From the NCBI GenBank assembly GCA_036867785.1, contig CP145415.1:310001-374000 (forward strand): a DNA stretch of 64,000 bases, written 5' to 3'. This document shows positions 1 to 9,959 of this stretch, piece by piece. Position numbers and translations under genes: made by a program. The notes beneath the pieces are model-generated. The model did not search any database, was not told the DNA's origin, and was given only the letters and a program-made list of their open reading frames with translations. The DNA is from Plasmodiophora brassicae. Lineage: Eukaryota; Endomyxa: Phytomyxea; Phytomyxea; Plasmodiophorida. Each line of letters opens with the position of its first letter. Position 1 is the stretch's first letter.

Positions 1-3000
1 CCCGCTGCCAGCGACATGCACGTGATCCAGCTGTTCACCCCGCTTGGCGTCGTAAGTGCCGTCTCGTTCAATGGGTGGTGGCCGGTCGGCGATGTCGCTG
101 ACGCAGACGACGACGCTCTGTTTGTGCAATAGCACCTGCGTACGTTGCCGGTCCCGGGCAAGGACCTGACCGCGTTCAGCTGGGACCGCACCGGATTGCG
201 CCTGGGCATCGCCGTCGATTCCCACCTGTACTTCGCCAACGTGCGCCCGTCGTACCGGTACGGGTTCCTACAGCGGCACACGCTGGCGTACGTGTTCCAG
301 CGACCCGACCGTCCCGACCAATGCGTCATGTTCTGGGATTTCCACACGGGCGAGAAACGCGTCAAGTACGTACGACGTTCAGGGGTTGGCCCGCCCCGGC
401 CCTATCGCCCCGCTTCTGATGCCTGGGGGGCGCTGCAGGTATGTGAAGAACCTGGAGCGGTTGGCGACGCGCGGCAAGTTCTGCGTTCTGGCGGCACGCA
501 CGCAGGCGGACGAGGACGCGCCGTCCCCCTTCATCTACATAGTGTGCTCAGCGATCGGGTCGCCCATCGACTCCAGGTACTGCGAGGTGTCGCCCGAGTT
601 CGTCGACCTCACCGACAACTACCTGGTGGTCGCGTCGTCGTCCACCGTCTACTGCTGGGTCTTCAACGATAAGGGGTCGCAGCCCTTCTCCTCGGCCGTA
701 CCCGTCTCTGGAGGTACTTCTTCGCTCGCCGCCCCGTGCTGTGCGTCTGCCCCGGGAGTGACGCGCACCATGCCTAGAGGAGCGGTACCTGCACGTGGAC
801 GAGCCGGCGCACGTGTCCGGCAGCGCCTACAGCAACAAGCGCAAGAACTCGCGCATCTCCCGGCCCAGCAAGGACCCGATCGTCGCCATTGCCGCTCGCA
901 ACGACTGCGTTGTGGTGGCGCGCGCCTCGGGCATCGGCGTGCGGTACGCGCTCCCGCACCTATCGTGCGTTCAGAAGTAGGACCTCGTTTGGGTGCATGG
1001 GCGCCGCGTGCTGGCTGCTGCTCACCGGTGGGCAAGGTACTGGTTGGCGCCCAACGCCCGCAACATCTACCTGAATTGCAATTGCACGACGCTGGCCGTT
1101 ATCGACACGAACGGGGGCCTGACGCTGGAGGACATGGAGAAGGACGGCGGCGCTATCGTCGAGGGCGGTGAACGCGAACAGAAACAGCCGTGCCGGAAGG
1201 ACACCTGGGCCCTGAAATGGTGCTCGTCCTGGTGCTCGTGCCGACGAACGCGGCCCGTCTGACTCTTGATCGGTCCAGGTCGAGCGATTCGCCGGACCTG
1301 TTCGCCGTGATGGAGAAGACGCGCATGTACATCTACAGAGATAAGCAGCCGGAAGAGCCGCTGCCCTGCAACGGTACGTGGTACAGGGGTTGGGCCCTCG
1401 TCAGTAGCTGATGGCGTAATGCATATATTAGGGTACCTGTGCGAGTTCAGCGACCTGGTCATTGTGACCGCCCAGCTGGACGAGATCATGGACGACGCGC
1501 ACAACCCGCTCAAGGCGCACATCGTCAACATTGACACCAAGTCGCTGCGAGACACGCACGTGCTCCTGGACACGGTCCCCATTGCCGAGGTCATCGCATC
1601 GTGGCGGCACCTGTCGAGCGCCGCTCTGACAGTCACCGCCGTTGCCCCGACAGGTGTACCAGTTCGTGTCGGATAACCCGCACCCGCGCCTGTGGCGTTT
1701 GCTGGCCGAGAACGCGTTGCGCACGTTGGATTTCACGATGGCCGAGAAGGCGTTCGTGAAGTCGGGCGATTACCAGGGCATCCAGATGGTGAAACGCGTC
1801 AAGCTGATGAAGGACGAGGGCATGCAGCAGGCCGAGATCGCCGCCTACTTCCGCCGGTTCGAGGAGGCCGAGGAATTGTACCTACGCCTGGGGCACAAGG
1901 AGGCCGCTGTCGACCTCCGCATACGCCTTGGCGATTGGTTTCGTGTACGTCTGCGTTCTGTTCCCTGGAGGTGCACACGGACGACTCAGTAACGGGGGCG
2001 CACGCGCCTATGTAGGTTGTGCAACTGATCCAGGAGCATGGCGCGGGTAGTGACCAGCTGTTAACGCACGCTGCGAACTCGATCGGCGACTACTACGCCG
2101 ACCGCATGAAGTGGGACAAGGCGTACAAGTACTACGTGCAGTCGGGGAACACAGGTCGGTGGATTGGCGGGCTGCTCTGACTGGCTTGCCCGATCCAACG
2201 TTGCGTTTGCTCAGCCGCCACGGTCGAGATGGCGTACAACCTCGAGGACTTTGATTCATTGTTTGATCTGCTGAAAGAACTGCCAGACGGGTCTCCGCTC
2301 TGCGCCCGTATCGCCGAACAGTTCGCCTCGTTCGGGCTGTCGGACCAGGCCGTGATCGCGTTTATCAAGGCGGGCAACGTCCAGGGGGCCGTTGACTGCT
2401 GCATCACCCTGAACGAATGGTCCAAGGCGGTGGAGCTCGCTGAGAAGTACCACCTGCCGCAGATCGAGAAACTTCTGACGCAGTACGCCGCGCACCTGAT
2501 CGCCAAACAGGAACCGTTCCAGGTACGTACGCCCAGTGTGTGTCTGTGGATGAAGCAACGTGAATGACCTGCCGATGACCAGGCGATCGAATTGTATCGT
2601 CGGGCGCACAAATACCATGAATCGGCGGCGCTGATGAAGAGCCAGGCGCCACCTGGGCAACCGGCCATCGCTAAGAAGTTGCACGTATGCGCCGCCATGG
2701 ACATGGATGCTGCGCGTCGCGCCATTGGCCAGATGGCAAGCAGCCAGGACAGAATACAGGTGCAGGAGCGCTCGTTATGCTGCTCTCGTCGCCAAACAAG
2801 CTAATGGTGTGTGTGTGTGTGCGGCAGACAATCACATCGCTGTTACAGGCGGATGCGGCGACGTCTGTGTCGAGTGCCGGGTCTAGTGCGGAACCGTCAT
2901 GGCTGAACGCGGAAGCGTACCACTACCTGATGCTGGCCCAGAGGCATCTGTATGCGCAATCGTATGACGCAGCGCTCAAGGCGGCCCTGCGTCTCGTGCA

Positions 3001-3539
3001 TTACGAAGCGGTCCTGCCGTCGCGCGTCCTCTACTCGACGATCGCGCTGGCAGCGTTCCATGCACAGTTCTACCAGCAGTGTTCGACGGCGTTCATGAAG
3101 CTCGAATTGCTGGAGGGTATACCACAGGCCGAACGGGACGCGTACAAGGCGCTGGCGTTCGCGATCTTCTCGAGGCAGGCCCCGGTGGATCCCGTCACCC
3201 GCGAGTTCAAATGCCCCAACCCGCAGTGCCAGGCGGCCGTTCACGACTGGTCTGCCTCGAGAGACGTCATCACCTGTGGTCATCCGTTGAACGAGTTGGC
3301 AGGAACGTGTCGTGCCCAGTGTGCGAGATGAAATTCACGGGATGTGTGGCATCCGGACGCAGCATCTTCTCGACGTCATCCAGGTGGGTCGTTGCTACGT
3401 GCGCCTGCGGTTGTCTGAGCCTGATGAACGTGATCGCACATGGCATAGCTATACGTGCTCGAGGTGCGACCACCAGATGCTGGAGTCGGAGATGTCTCGA
3501 TACGATCATTGCCCGCTGTGCCATGCAGCGTTGCATTGA
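1..3539 (+). CDS. WDR35: Intraflagellar transport protein 121 (WDR35), 5' end outside window
   Basis: This is the C-terminal two-thirds of IFT121/WDR35, a subunit of the retrograde IFT-A train that works in the cilium or flagellum. Exons read from conserved blocks: <1-51, 133-365, 439-713, 778-976, 1037-1219, 1279-1373, 1432-1589, 1654-1944, 2016-2154, 2215-2522, 2583-2759, 2828 to about 3270, about 3302-3383, 3449-3539. The translation shows the end of the second WD40 propeller (VPGKDLTAFSW, YFANVRPSY, FWDFHTGEK), the segment MEKTRMYIYR, then the TPR/helical array (DNPHPRLWRLLAE, RFEEAEELYLRLG, IGDYYADRMKW, AEAYHYLMLAQRHLY) and C-terminal Cys pairs (CPNPQC, YTCSRC, CPLCHAALH-stop) of a zinc-binding tail. 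Introns are 51-91 bp and typically start GTACGT. The intron near 3270-3302 could not be placed exactly. These blocks fit WDR35 better than its paralogue WDR19. Confidence 0.95.
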
Positions 3540-4093
3540 ATAACATCAGCGTGGCGTTTCATTGGCGTGCGAACCTAATGCCAAACTGGGTCGAAACCAC
3601 GTAACTATCGTCGTGCCGTGCCGGGCATTGATATCCACAGCAACTGCTGTGGGTACTGAAGGTGCCCTGCCATCGGCACCCGGCCGACTTGGTCCGCGCT
3701 GTGGAGCGCGAGCCCAGTCAGGTGCCTGAGTCGGGCACGTGGTGTCCCAGTGGCACACATGGACAGAAACACGTACAGCAGCGCGTGACGTTCTCGCAAG
3801 GGGGAGCACATCAATCGTTGCGATCGATTGCGTTGATGTCCACCTAGGACGCTGGCGCCACCAACCCAAGGGGGGAGACACTCGGCACCGGCTCCTCAGG
3901 TAAGGGATAGGCTGCGTTAGACACGCGCACTCAAATACGGGCACCTGTCCACACCAACAAGTAGCGGGTCGGTAGCTGCCGGTACACATCCATTGGAACT
4001 AATGACAAGATATAGATGACGCCTCCAAATGTGTGATTTATTACAATTGGACAGGGAGCGACGCCCATAGTAGAACGCACCGATGGGACTGTG
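3540..4093. other. Intergenic, convergent gene ends, nothing recognised
   Basis: This stretch lies between the WDR35 stop and the stop of the minus-strand acidic protein, so it should hold two 3' ends and their poly(A) signals. ORFs of up to 147 codons exist on the minus strand, but they show no domain, no splice-compatible continuation and no composition typical of a protein. Confidence 0.5.
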
Positions 4094-5020
4094 CTAATGG
4101 CAGCACTCGTCGCATTGGAAGCACTTCTTGGTGGGCTTCCTGTTCCGTTTTGGTCGCTCAGTTCCCGTCGCTGTAGGCTGAGACAGTACGGCGCTGGCCT
4201 CGTGCCTACGACGTTTCGGTATGTGGGCGTGCTGGGCGTATGACGGTTGACGCGTCTCACTTGCAGACAGTTCTGAGTAAGGCCCGCGCTTCTGCATATG
4301 TTCACCGGATGCCCACATCGACATGGCGTTGTCGTCGAGATCACCAAGACTGTAGTGGTCGTCCTTCGGTACCCAGCTGGATGTCATCACCCCATCATCA
4401 AAGTTAAACGTCGAAAGCGTTTGGACGACATCATCCAAAGGTACGTCCCAGACCGGCATAGCAGGCTTGTCGCTGTCATCCGCCGCCGCCCAGGTTGATG
4501 TGCCGCTAAGCAGGTGCTCGCTGTCGTGCAACGCTTCGTGTTCGTCACTGTATGCCCAGGTAGGCACTGGGTCATAATCATCGGTAGGCAGTCCGTGTTC
4601 GTCTTTCGATAGCAACATTAGTAACGTGTCCACGTCGAGATCCAGCGGATTGCGTTCGCCGTCAGCTGGGGTACCGGTGAGCATTGTTGCGTGTTCGTCA
4701 GCGGTCCTCTCGTTGTGACGTCCTGTGCTCGGATCCGCCAATGGCATTGCGTCATCGTCAATCGCATCACTCAAGTTGTTGCTGATGTCGACGTCCAGTC
4801 CCGGCCGGATGTCATCAGCGACCATAGCCGGGGAGTGGGCGTGGCTCGGCACCGCGTTTGACATCATGCCATCGTCCAGGTCTCTATTAGCGTATGCGTA
4901 CGCATCCAGGTCGAAGTACGTCTTGATCTGCATCTGGTCGGCGCCGTTGACACCGGCGCCGAGAGCGCTGCGGCCGGCTAGGAACGCGAAGAACACTGCA
5001 TAGGATTTCCAGGGCGTCAT
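4094..5020 (-). CDS. Predicted secreted acidic repeat protein with basic NLS-like patches
   Basis: A single-exon ORF of 308 aa if it starts at the ATG at 5020. That start is chosen because it opens directly with a signal-peptide-like N-terminus (MTPWKSYAVFFAFLAG, then small residues); the 36-codon upstream extension lacks one. The middle 200 residues are rich in Asp, Glu, His, Met and Trp and contain degenerate repeats of the form LDDxxMxxWxxxDEH, for example TWAYSDEHEAL, SSWVPKDDHYSLGDLDD and MSMWASGEH. The last 50 residues switch to strongly basic (PKRRRHEA, ERPKRNRKPTKK) and end in a Cys cluster (KKCFQCDECCH). A signal peptide followed by nuclear-type basic patches is seen in some secreted effectors, but it could equally be a wall or matrix protein. 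No family was recognised. Confidence 0.6.
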   Translation of the reverse strand: MTPWKSYAVFFAFLAGRSALGAGVNGADQMQIKTYFDLDAYAYANRDLDDGMMSNAVPSHAHSPAMVADDIRPGLDVDISNNLSDAIDDDAMPLADPSTGRHNERTADEHATMLTGTPADGERNPLDLDVDTLLMLLSKDEHGLPTDDYDPVPTWAYSDEHEALHDSEHLLSGTSTWAAADDSDKPAMPVWDVPLDDVVQTLSTFNFDDGVMTSSWVPKDDHYSLGDLDDNAMSMWASGEHMQKRGPYSELSASETRQPSYAQHAHIPKRRRHEASAVLSQPTATGTERPKRNRKPTKKCFQCDECCH

Positions 5021-6028
5021 TGTCGGTAGTATAGCTCGTGGATTCACCACCGGCTGGCAGAAAGCGATATGAGCCCGACGCCAGGCTGCAGCACAGCTGT
5101 CAGAACCTGGGCCGGCGCACGCGGGCAAACCGCGCAGTCAGGCAAAACCGCGCCAGCCACGGAAACTGCGGGCGCCAGGCGCGCGCAACGGAGGGCGACC
5201 GGTCGCGTCTGCGGAGTGCGGGGAGACTGGCCGCGGTAGCCCTGCGCGTCGTGCATTCCAGCCCGGGCGTACCAGAGATGGCGTATGGGCCACGGATGTC
5301 CCGGAATACAATGGCAGGCAATGTGGATCGTGAGTGAATCGCCGCTCGAGATGGATCTCGACAGGTGCATGCAGCTTCACAGTATTCCCACCAGGATGTC
5401 CATATCACAGTGTACTTTCATGGCCGGCAATGACGTTTCGCACAGTTGCCGTATCTCGTTTATTTACCATCAACCATTTCGTGACGCAGTCAACGCCGAA
5501 ACGGTCAGCGGCTGCCTGCTGAGCGCGACGTGCCGGGATTGCTTTCGATGAAATCATCACTTGGGGCTTGTCAGCATTGCTGACGCCGTGGGTACGTTTG
5601 TTTCCTCGCGTCATAGAGTATTCGAACAGACCCCAGCGGCAACGACTGTGCCGCCCAGCTGGGCAGTGACAAAAAGCCGCGGCCGAGTGGGCATGCTGAA
5701 ACAGTCCACCTCGGTCATTCAGGAGCCTCACGTTAGGCGCATGTGCTCATTTCGGGGTCAACATGTGTGCTTAAACCGAGGTTAAACTCTGCATCGTACG
5801 CGCGTCGGAGTTGAAGGCGCCTCGCGGACAGGACGTATACCGGTTACCGGCTCCGCGCTCCAGTGCCCTTCTTCTTGGCAACGGCACCGTCGGGGGCGTG
5901 AATACCTCCTGGATCGAAATGCACGGCCCGCGCATTGCTATGACAAGTGGAGTTGTCGTTAATCAATTAGCATGGATCGCAGGTACGTGCAGGGGAGCGG
6001 GCGCCGCCTATCTAACGGACGTGTCGTC
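5021..6028. other. Intergenic, divergent promoters, no gene seen
   Basis: The region lies between the start of the secreted acidic protein (minus) and the start of the RIIa mini-gene (plus), so both promoters should be here. ORFs of 60-108 codons overlap on all frames without recognisable motifs. A short undetected multi-exon gene cannot be excluded. Confidence 0.4.
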
Positions 6029-6309
6029 ATGGAGTCAAATGATGGCGCCGGCGCCGGCGGAGGCCAGGACGCGACAGTACTCGCCAAGGTAGGGAAAACC
6101 TACGGCGCGTCTGTGGGCGAGCAGCGACGTGTTCCTGATCGGGTGCCGCTGCGCGTCGATAGGAACAAGCGCTCCTGCGGTCGTACCTGAAAGACCATCC
6201 GCTGCTCAGCGCGATGACGCACGACTTCATCAGGTCCTGCCTCGTTGAGCGCCCCGACGACGTCCGCTCGCATGCGCGCAAGTTCTTCAGCAAGTTCGGC
6301 AACTCGTAA
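6029..6309 (+). CDS. Small RIIa (PKA regulatory-subunit-like) dimerisation/docking protein
   Basis: Two exons, 6029-6088 and 6163-6309, joined by a GT-AG intron of 74 bp in phase 0, give 68 aa. Exon 1 is a 20-residue Gly/Ala-rich leader. Exon 2 is a complete RIIa helix-turn-helix: LLRSYLKDHPLLSAMTHDFI followed by LVERPDDVRSHARKFFSKF, matching the YLxxHP...LxxRPxDVxxxAxxFF signature of RIIAD1, ROPN1-like and SPA17 proteins. These domains dimerise and bind amphipathic helices of A-kinase anchoring proteins; in flagellates they are common in radial spokes and other axonemal complexes. Beyond the motif and the clean TAA stop, the axonemal assignment rests on neighbours (WDR35, CIMIP2-like). Gene ends converge with TRAPPC2, 158 bp apart. 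Confidence 0.75.
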
Positions 6310-6467
6310 GCAGCATATGGTCGATGAAATGCACGAACGTCCTTCCAGCCGCATCGCCTCCAATAAGCCAGAAGTAGCCCCGTACCCAGAATGCCTATCA
6401 CGACGTTGCGATCGCGCCAGACGCGTGCGGGACACCCAAACGTTGGACGACAGTGAATGCAATGTTT

Positions 6468-7069
6468 TCACAGTTTGGGGAGAGTCCTATCGGCCAGCGC
6501 CCTGACATTGTCGGCGAACGCGGGCGACGTGATGGGCGACGTGCGCTGGTGGAACGGGTTCAGGGCGATCTTCAGGTACAGGTCGTAGAGGTCGTTGAAG
6601 AAAACGCCAATGCTGGCCTCGTCGCAACGCGGATCGTGCAGCAGCATGAACTTGACATCTGAAGGACGTACAACGACGTTATTGGGATGTAGGCGCGCAC
6701 ATCGACGTATCTGATCAGCTGACGTGAGGCGGTCACGTAGACGCTGATCTGCAGGTCGTTAAACCTGTCGACCTGCTTCAGGTACAGCGACGGCGTGGTC
6801 CACAGCTTCCTGTCGACAATATCTGATCGCCGCGGGCGTCAGTGGGACGACATCCAGGAAGATAGGGCCGCGAACTGCCTGACCCAGGGCGGCGTGGACA
6901 ACAAACTGGTTCAGGTCCTCCTTCATCTGCAGGCGGGGACCCGCACCCGTTACTGTCCGATTGGCGGCGGCGTGAACGACATTCAGAACCATGCCTTTCC
7001 ATCGTTGCTAGCGAGCTGCGTTTCGAACACGGGTATGTCCCCAGGCACGACGATGACCAGGTAGAGCAT
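6468..7069 (-). CDS. TRAPPC2: TRAPP complex subunit 2 (sedlin)
   Basis: TRAPPC2 is a small longin-fold subunit of the TRAPP tethering complexes in ER-Golgi and Golgi traffic. Conserved blocks on the minus strand: MLYLVIVVPGDIPVFETQL (start at 7069), KEDLNQFVVHAAL, SLYLKQVDRFNDLQISVYVT, HVKFMLLHDPRC, FFNDLYDLYLKIALNPFHQR and a stop at 6468. Exon 1 is 7069-6995. The only join to exon 2 (from 6926) that keeps frame is a GC-AG intron of 68 bp. The last intron is 6723-6659 (65 bp, GT-AG) and the last exon 6658-6468. The middle intron, somewhere between about 6884 and 6806, could not be placed uniquely. The length agrees with the family (about 140 aa). Confidence 0.88.
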
Positions 7070-7230
7070 GGGCGCGGCGCGCGCGTGCCGTCGCCGTTCG
7101 TATACGTGCCCTACCGGTCGGTACTCGTGGGCGCCGCCCCCGGGGCCACGGTCAGGGATGACACGGGATAAGTCCGTGACGGAGTCCGTAGCGGGGTCGC
7201 ACGGGCCCACTTGTGCAACGGCAACGCGCG
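7070..7230. promoter_or_regulatory. 161-bp bidirectional intergenic region, TRAPPC2/TIM8
   Basis: TRAPPC2 starts at 7069 on the minus strand and TIM8 at 7231 on the plus strand, so both promoters and 5' UTRs must fit in 161 bp. The region is very GC-rich with no obvious TATA box. This is inferred from gene layout only. Confidence 0.45.
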
Positions 7231-7482
7231 ATGGCCAGCAACGACCAGCTCACGGATCGGCAGCAGCGCGAGGTGCAGGACTTCCTGCAGAAGCAGCAGC
7301 AAGTGGCGCTGGTCCAGCAGGCGATCAGCAAACTGACCGACATCTGCTGGGACAAGTGCCTGGACAAGCACCCGGGGTCGTCCCTGTCCAATCGGGAGTC
7401 GACCTGCCTGACACAGTGCGCGCAGCGTTACCTCGACACGAGCGCCTTCGTCATGAACCAGCTCGTCCAGAAGAACGCCTGA
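7231..7482 (+). CDS. TIM8: Mitochondrial intermembrane-space chaperone Tim8
   Basis: A single exon of 83 aa with the small-Tim twin CX3C signature (CWDKC and CLTQC, 15 residues apart) inside a helical hairpin. The flanks QQALVQQAISKLTDICWDKC-type helix and RYLDTSAFVMNQL match the Tim8/DDP1 branch rather than Tim9, Tim10 or Tim13. Tim8 with Tim13 escorts hydrophobic precursors across the intermembrane space; the cysteines form two disulfides after Mia40-dependent import. The ATG at 7231 is chosen because upstream in-frame codons lack another ATG. It is divergent from TRAPPC2 and its stop is 32 bp from the stop of the minus-strand RRM gene. Confidence 0.9.
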   Translation: MASNDQLTDRQQREVQDFLQKQQQVALVQQAISKLTDICWDKCLDKHPGSSLSNRESTCLTQCAQRYLDTSAFVMNQLVQKNA

Positions 7483-7514
7483 CCGGGTCGCAGTACACGC
7501 AACGTATTCCGTCT

Positions 7515-9798
7515 TTACTGCCGTTTGCTGGCCGAGCGGGCGCGCCGCGCCTTGACGCTGCCGCTGGTCAGCGGGCCTGAGCTGGACCGGCATCGCGGCA
7601 GCGCACGGAACGCGGGCAGCCTGGCGTCGCTGTTGGATCGATGTATCGGACGCGCGGCCGTACTCGGGCGTCGCACGTCCGCCAGCGACGTGGCTGCCTG
7701 CAGGGCCCCGATCCGGCCCATCAGCAGGCTCTCGAATGATGATGCCGCTCGTGCGGACGGACGGGCTGCCGGCGCCTGGACGCCGTCGCTGATGGTGCAC
7801 ATGAGAGCCGCGTAGGACAGCAGGGCCTGGCGACCGTTCCTCATATGCAGGGCCTGCGTGTACGAGGTTGTTGTCACCATGTGGTCGACGTTTGTCTAGG
7901 TGTGCGCGTGTGACCGACCCGTTCGAGGGCGGCGGCGCGTTTCGAGATGGCCTTGGCCGGCCATTGTGCGCGCATCGCGAATAGGTCAAACTCGGCGTGC
8001 TGGACCCGATGTCGGAAGTCCAGCCAGCGTCGCCCAACGTCGTCGAGTACCTGGCGGGGCGCGGGCGTGTCAGCTTGCATCAATATGGCGCCCGGTGCGG
8101 CGTGCCGGTACACACGTCTGTGTGCGTGGATGAGTGGTACCGTACCATTGCAGAGTAGGTCCTGGCGTGGGCCGGATCCAGCAGGGCGTTCTCCGTGATG
8201 CCGAAGCAGTAGAGCGCGCCCGGCACGCGCTCGCACCTGCTGCTGAACTCGTCGACGTCCATGGGCGTGTCGACGACGGCCGACACGAGCCGGTCCAGCT
8301 GCCTGACGTCGTCTGTGGCGAACATGGCGAATCGGCAGAGGCAGACGCAGTCGGCCCTGGGCAGGCGGGTCGCATGTCGCGGCGATAGGCGCAGGGCCCA
8401 GTACAGGACGCGCAGGCGCGGGCGTAGCCACCGTAGCCGGTCCAGGCGGTGCGCCAGGATCAGGTCGGCCGCCCCGTACACGTCCCAATGATGCTGCTGG
8501 CCCGGGACGGCGTCCAGCTGGTCGGCGTGCAGGTCGGGCTCCAGGTCGAGCAGGTCGGCGCGCGTCAACGCGCCCCGACCCTGGCAGCGCTGGCGGATGC
8601 GGGCGACCATGTCGACGTAGAACAGGACGTCGCGCCGGCGGACCGTGTCGGCGTCGCACAGCGCCTGGAACGATCGCACCTCGGCATCGTCGGTGCCGTC
8701 CTCCTCCTGCAGCAACAACGACGACGTCTGGTGTCAGTGGAGGCGGTGCCAGCGCGCGCGCGTTGTCGTTACAATGATCTGGAACGCCCCGTCCGTCATG
8801 AACTGCCTCAGGGACACGGCGGGGTCCGCCGTCGACTTGTACCTGTCGAGGATGTCGCCCCGAGTCACTGCGATGCGGCCGGCGCCGTCTCGCGTCTCGA
8901 CCCGCATGGCCTGGTCGACGGCGGCCTGGAACGCGTCCAGCAGGCGGGCGTTGCGACGCAGGACGGCGGGGTCGACGATCGCGCCGTCGCTGTCGCCGAA
9001 CAGGACGCTGCGGATCGCGTCGAACCGATCCAGCTGCGCCTGCCAGGCCTTGGCCGTCGTCGCCCCGCCTCCCTCATCGTCGTCGTCGTCGACGTCGTCG
9101 TGGCCGACGTCCAGCGGCAGGTGGTCGACGTCGTTGGCGAACGCGATCTCGACGGGCAGGCCGCAGACGAGCTTGGCGTGCAGGCTGACCAGGCAGTGGG
9201 CGGCCTGGTCGTCGCGCGCGAATCGCACCAGCAGCCAGCCCTGGGCGACGCCATGGCGCTGCACGCCGCTGACGGTGCCGAACCGGGCGAACCAGGCCGC
9301 CAGGACGGGCGTCGGCAGTGCGCTGACCGGGCCGAACACGCTCAGCGTCGCCGTCGGGTACTCGGACGCGTACCGAGCGCGCAGGCGCGCGCCGCCCAGC
9401 GGTTGCCCGTCGAGGATGCCTAGGGCGAACCGCGCATTGTCGACCGTGGCGAACTCAGCGAGCACGGCGCTGGTGCCCAGGTGGGCCTGGACGGCGTCGC
9501 CGCGGTTGAACAGCGGGATCGGGCGCGTGCGGCGCGTCGGCCCCAGGGCCTGCAGGCGGACGCCGACGGCGACGTTGCTGACCGACTGGCGGATGTTGTC
9601 CAGCAGCAGGACCCGGGTGGGTGCGTCCCCGTCCGACAGCAGCACGTCGACGCAGGCGCTGTCGTCGTACCGAGCCAGGGCCATGCGCGCCTGACGCAGG
9701 CGCTCCTCCAGGTCGTACTTGGCGGCCGACAACGCGGCCGCGTCGGCCTGGGCAGCCGACAGCAACGGGTCCACCGCGGCACGACGCTGTACCATCAT
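7515..9798 (-). CDS. RRM-like protein of unknown function, four exons
   Basis: Exons 9798-8773, 8706-8146, 8050-7919 and 7853-7515, all phase-0 GT-AG junctions (introns 66, 95 and 65 bp), give about 685 aa. Residues 1-60 form a coiled-coil-like helix (YDLEERLRQARMALARYDD). Residues 70-240 hold two beta-alpha-beta segments resembling RNA-recognition motifs, for example VLLLDNIRQSVSNVAVGV, AVLAEFATVDNARFALGIL and GWLLVRFARDDQAAHCLVSL. The remainder is helical (DLILAHRLDRLRWLRPRLR, WLDFRHRVQHAEFDLFAMRA) and matches nothing I recognise. The start is uncertain because the frame stays open upstream; the ATG pair at 9798/9795 is preferred as the helix begins there. Strong CpG-rich codon use gives long antisense shadow ORFs. 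A ciliary or RNA role is guesswork. Confidence 0.6.
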
Positions 9799-9959
9799 GG
9801 CTGCTGCCGCGTTGCTAACGACCAGTGTAGCAGTACGGCAGCTGCGATTCATAAACGAGCCGGCAGCAGCGGTCGACGGTGGCCGGGATCGACGCGAGGT
9901 ACCTGATCGACCCGGCTGGCGGGTGTCGTATATCACTATCCGGCAGAGTCGACGTCGGG

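Noticed and set aside
1-3539. WDR19/IFT144 as identity of the first gene
   Set aside because: The MEKTRMYIYR, DNPHPRLWRLLAE and IGDYYADR blocks and the C-terminal CPLCHA tail fit WDR35 better.
7111-8659. Minus-strand ORFs of 308 and 261 codons over TIM8 and the RRM-like gene
   Set aside because: Pro/Arg/Gly-rich out-of-frame readings. Only short parts of the 261-codon frame are real, as exon 3 of the RRM-like gene.
8449-9694. Plus-strand ORFs of 324 and 349 codons
   Set aside because: They are antisense shadows of the GC-rich RRM-like gene; their products are Arg/Ala/Ser-rich low-complexity without motifs, whereas the minus frames splice cleanly.
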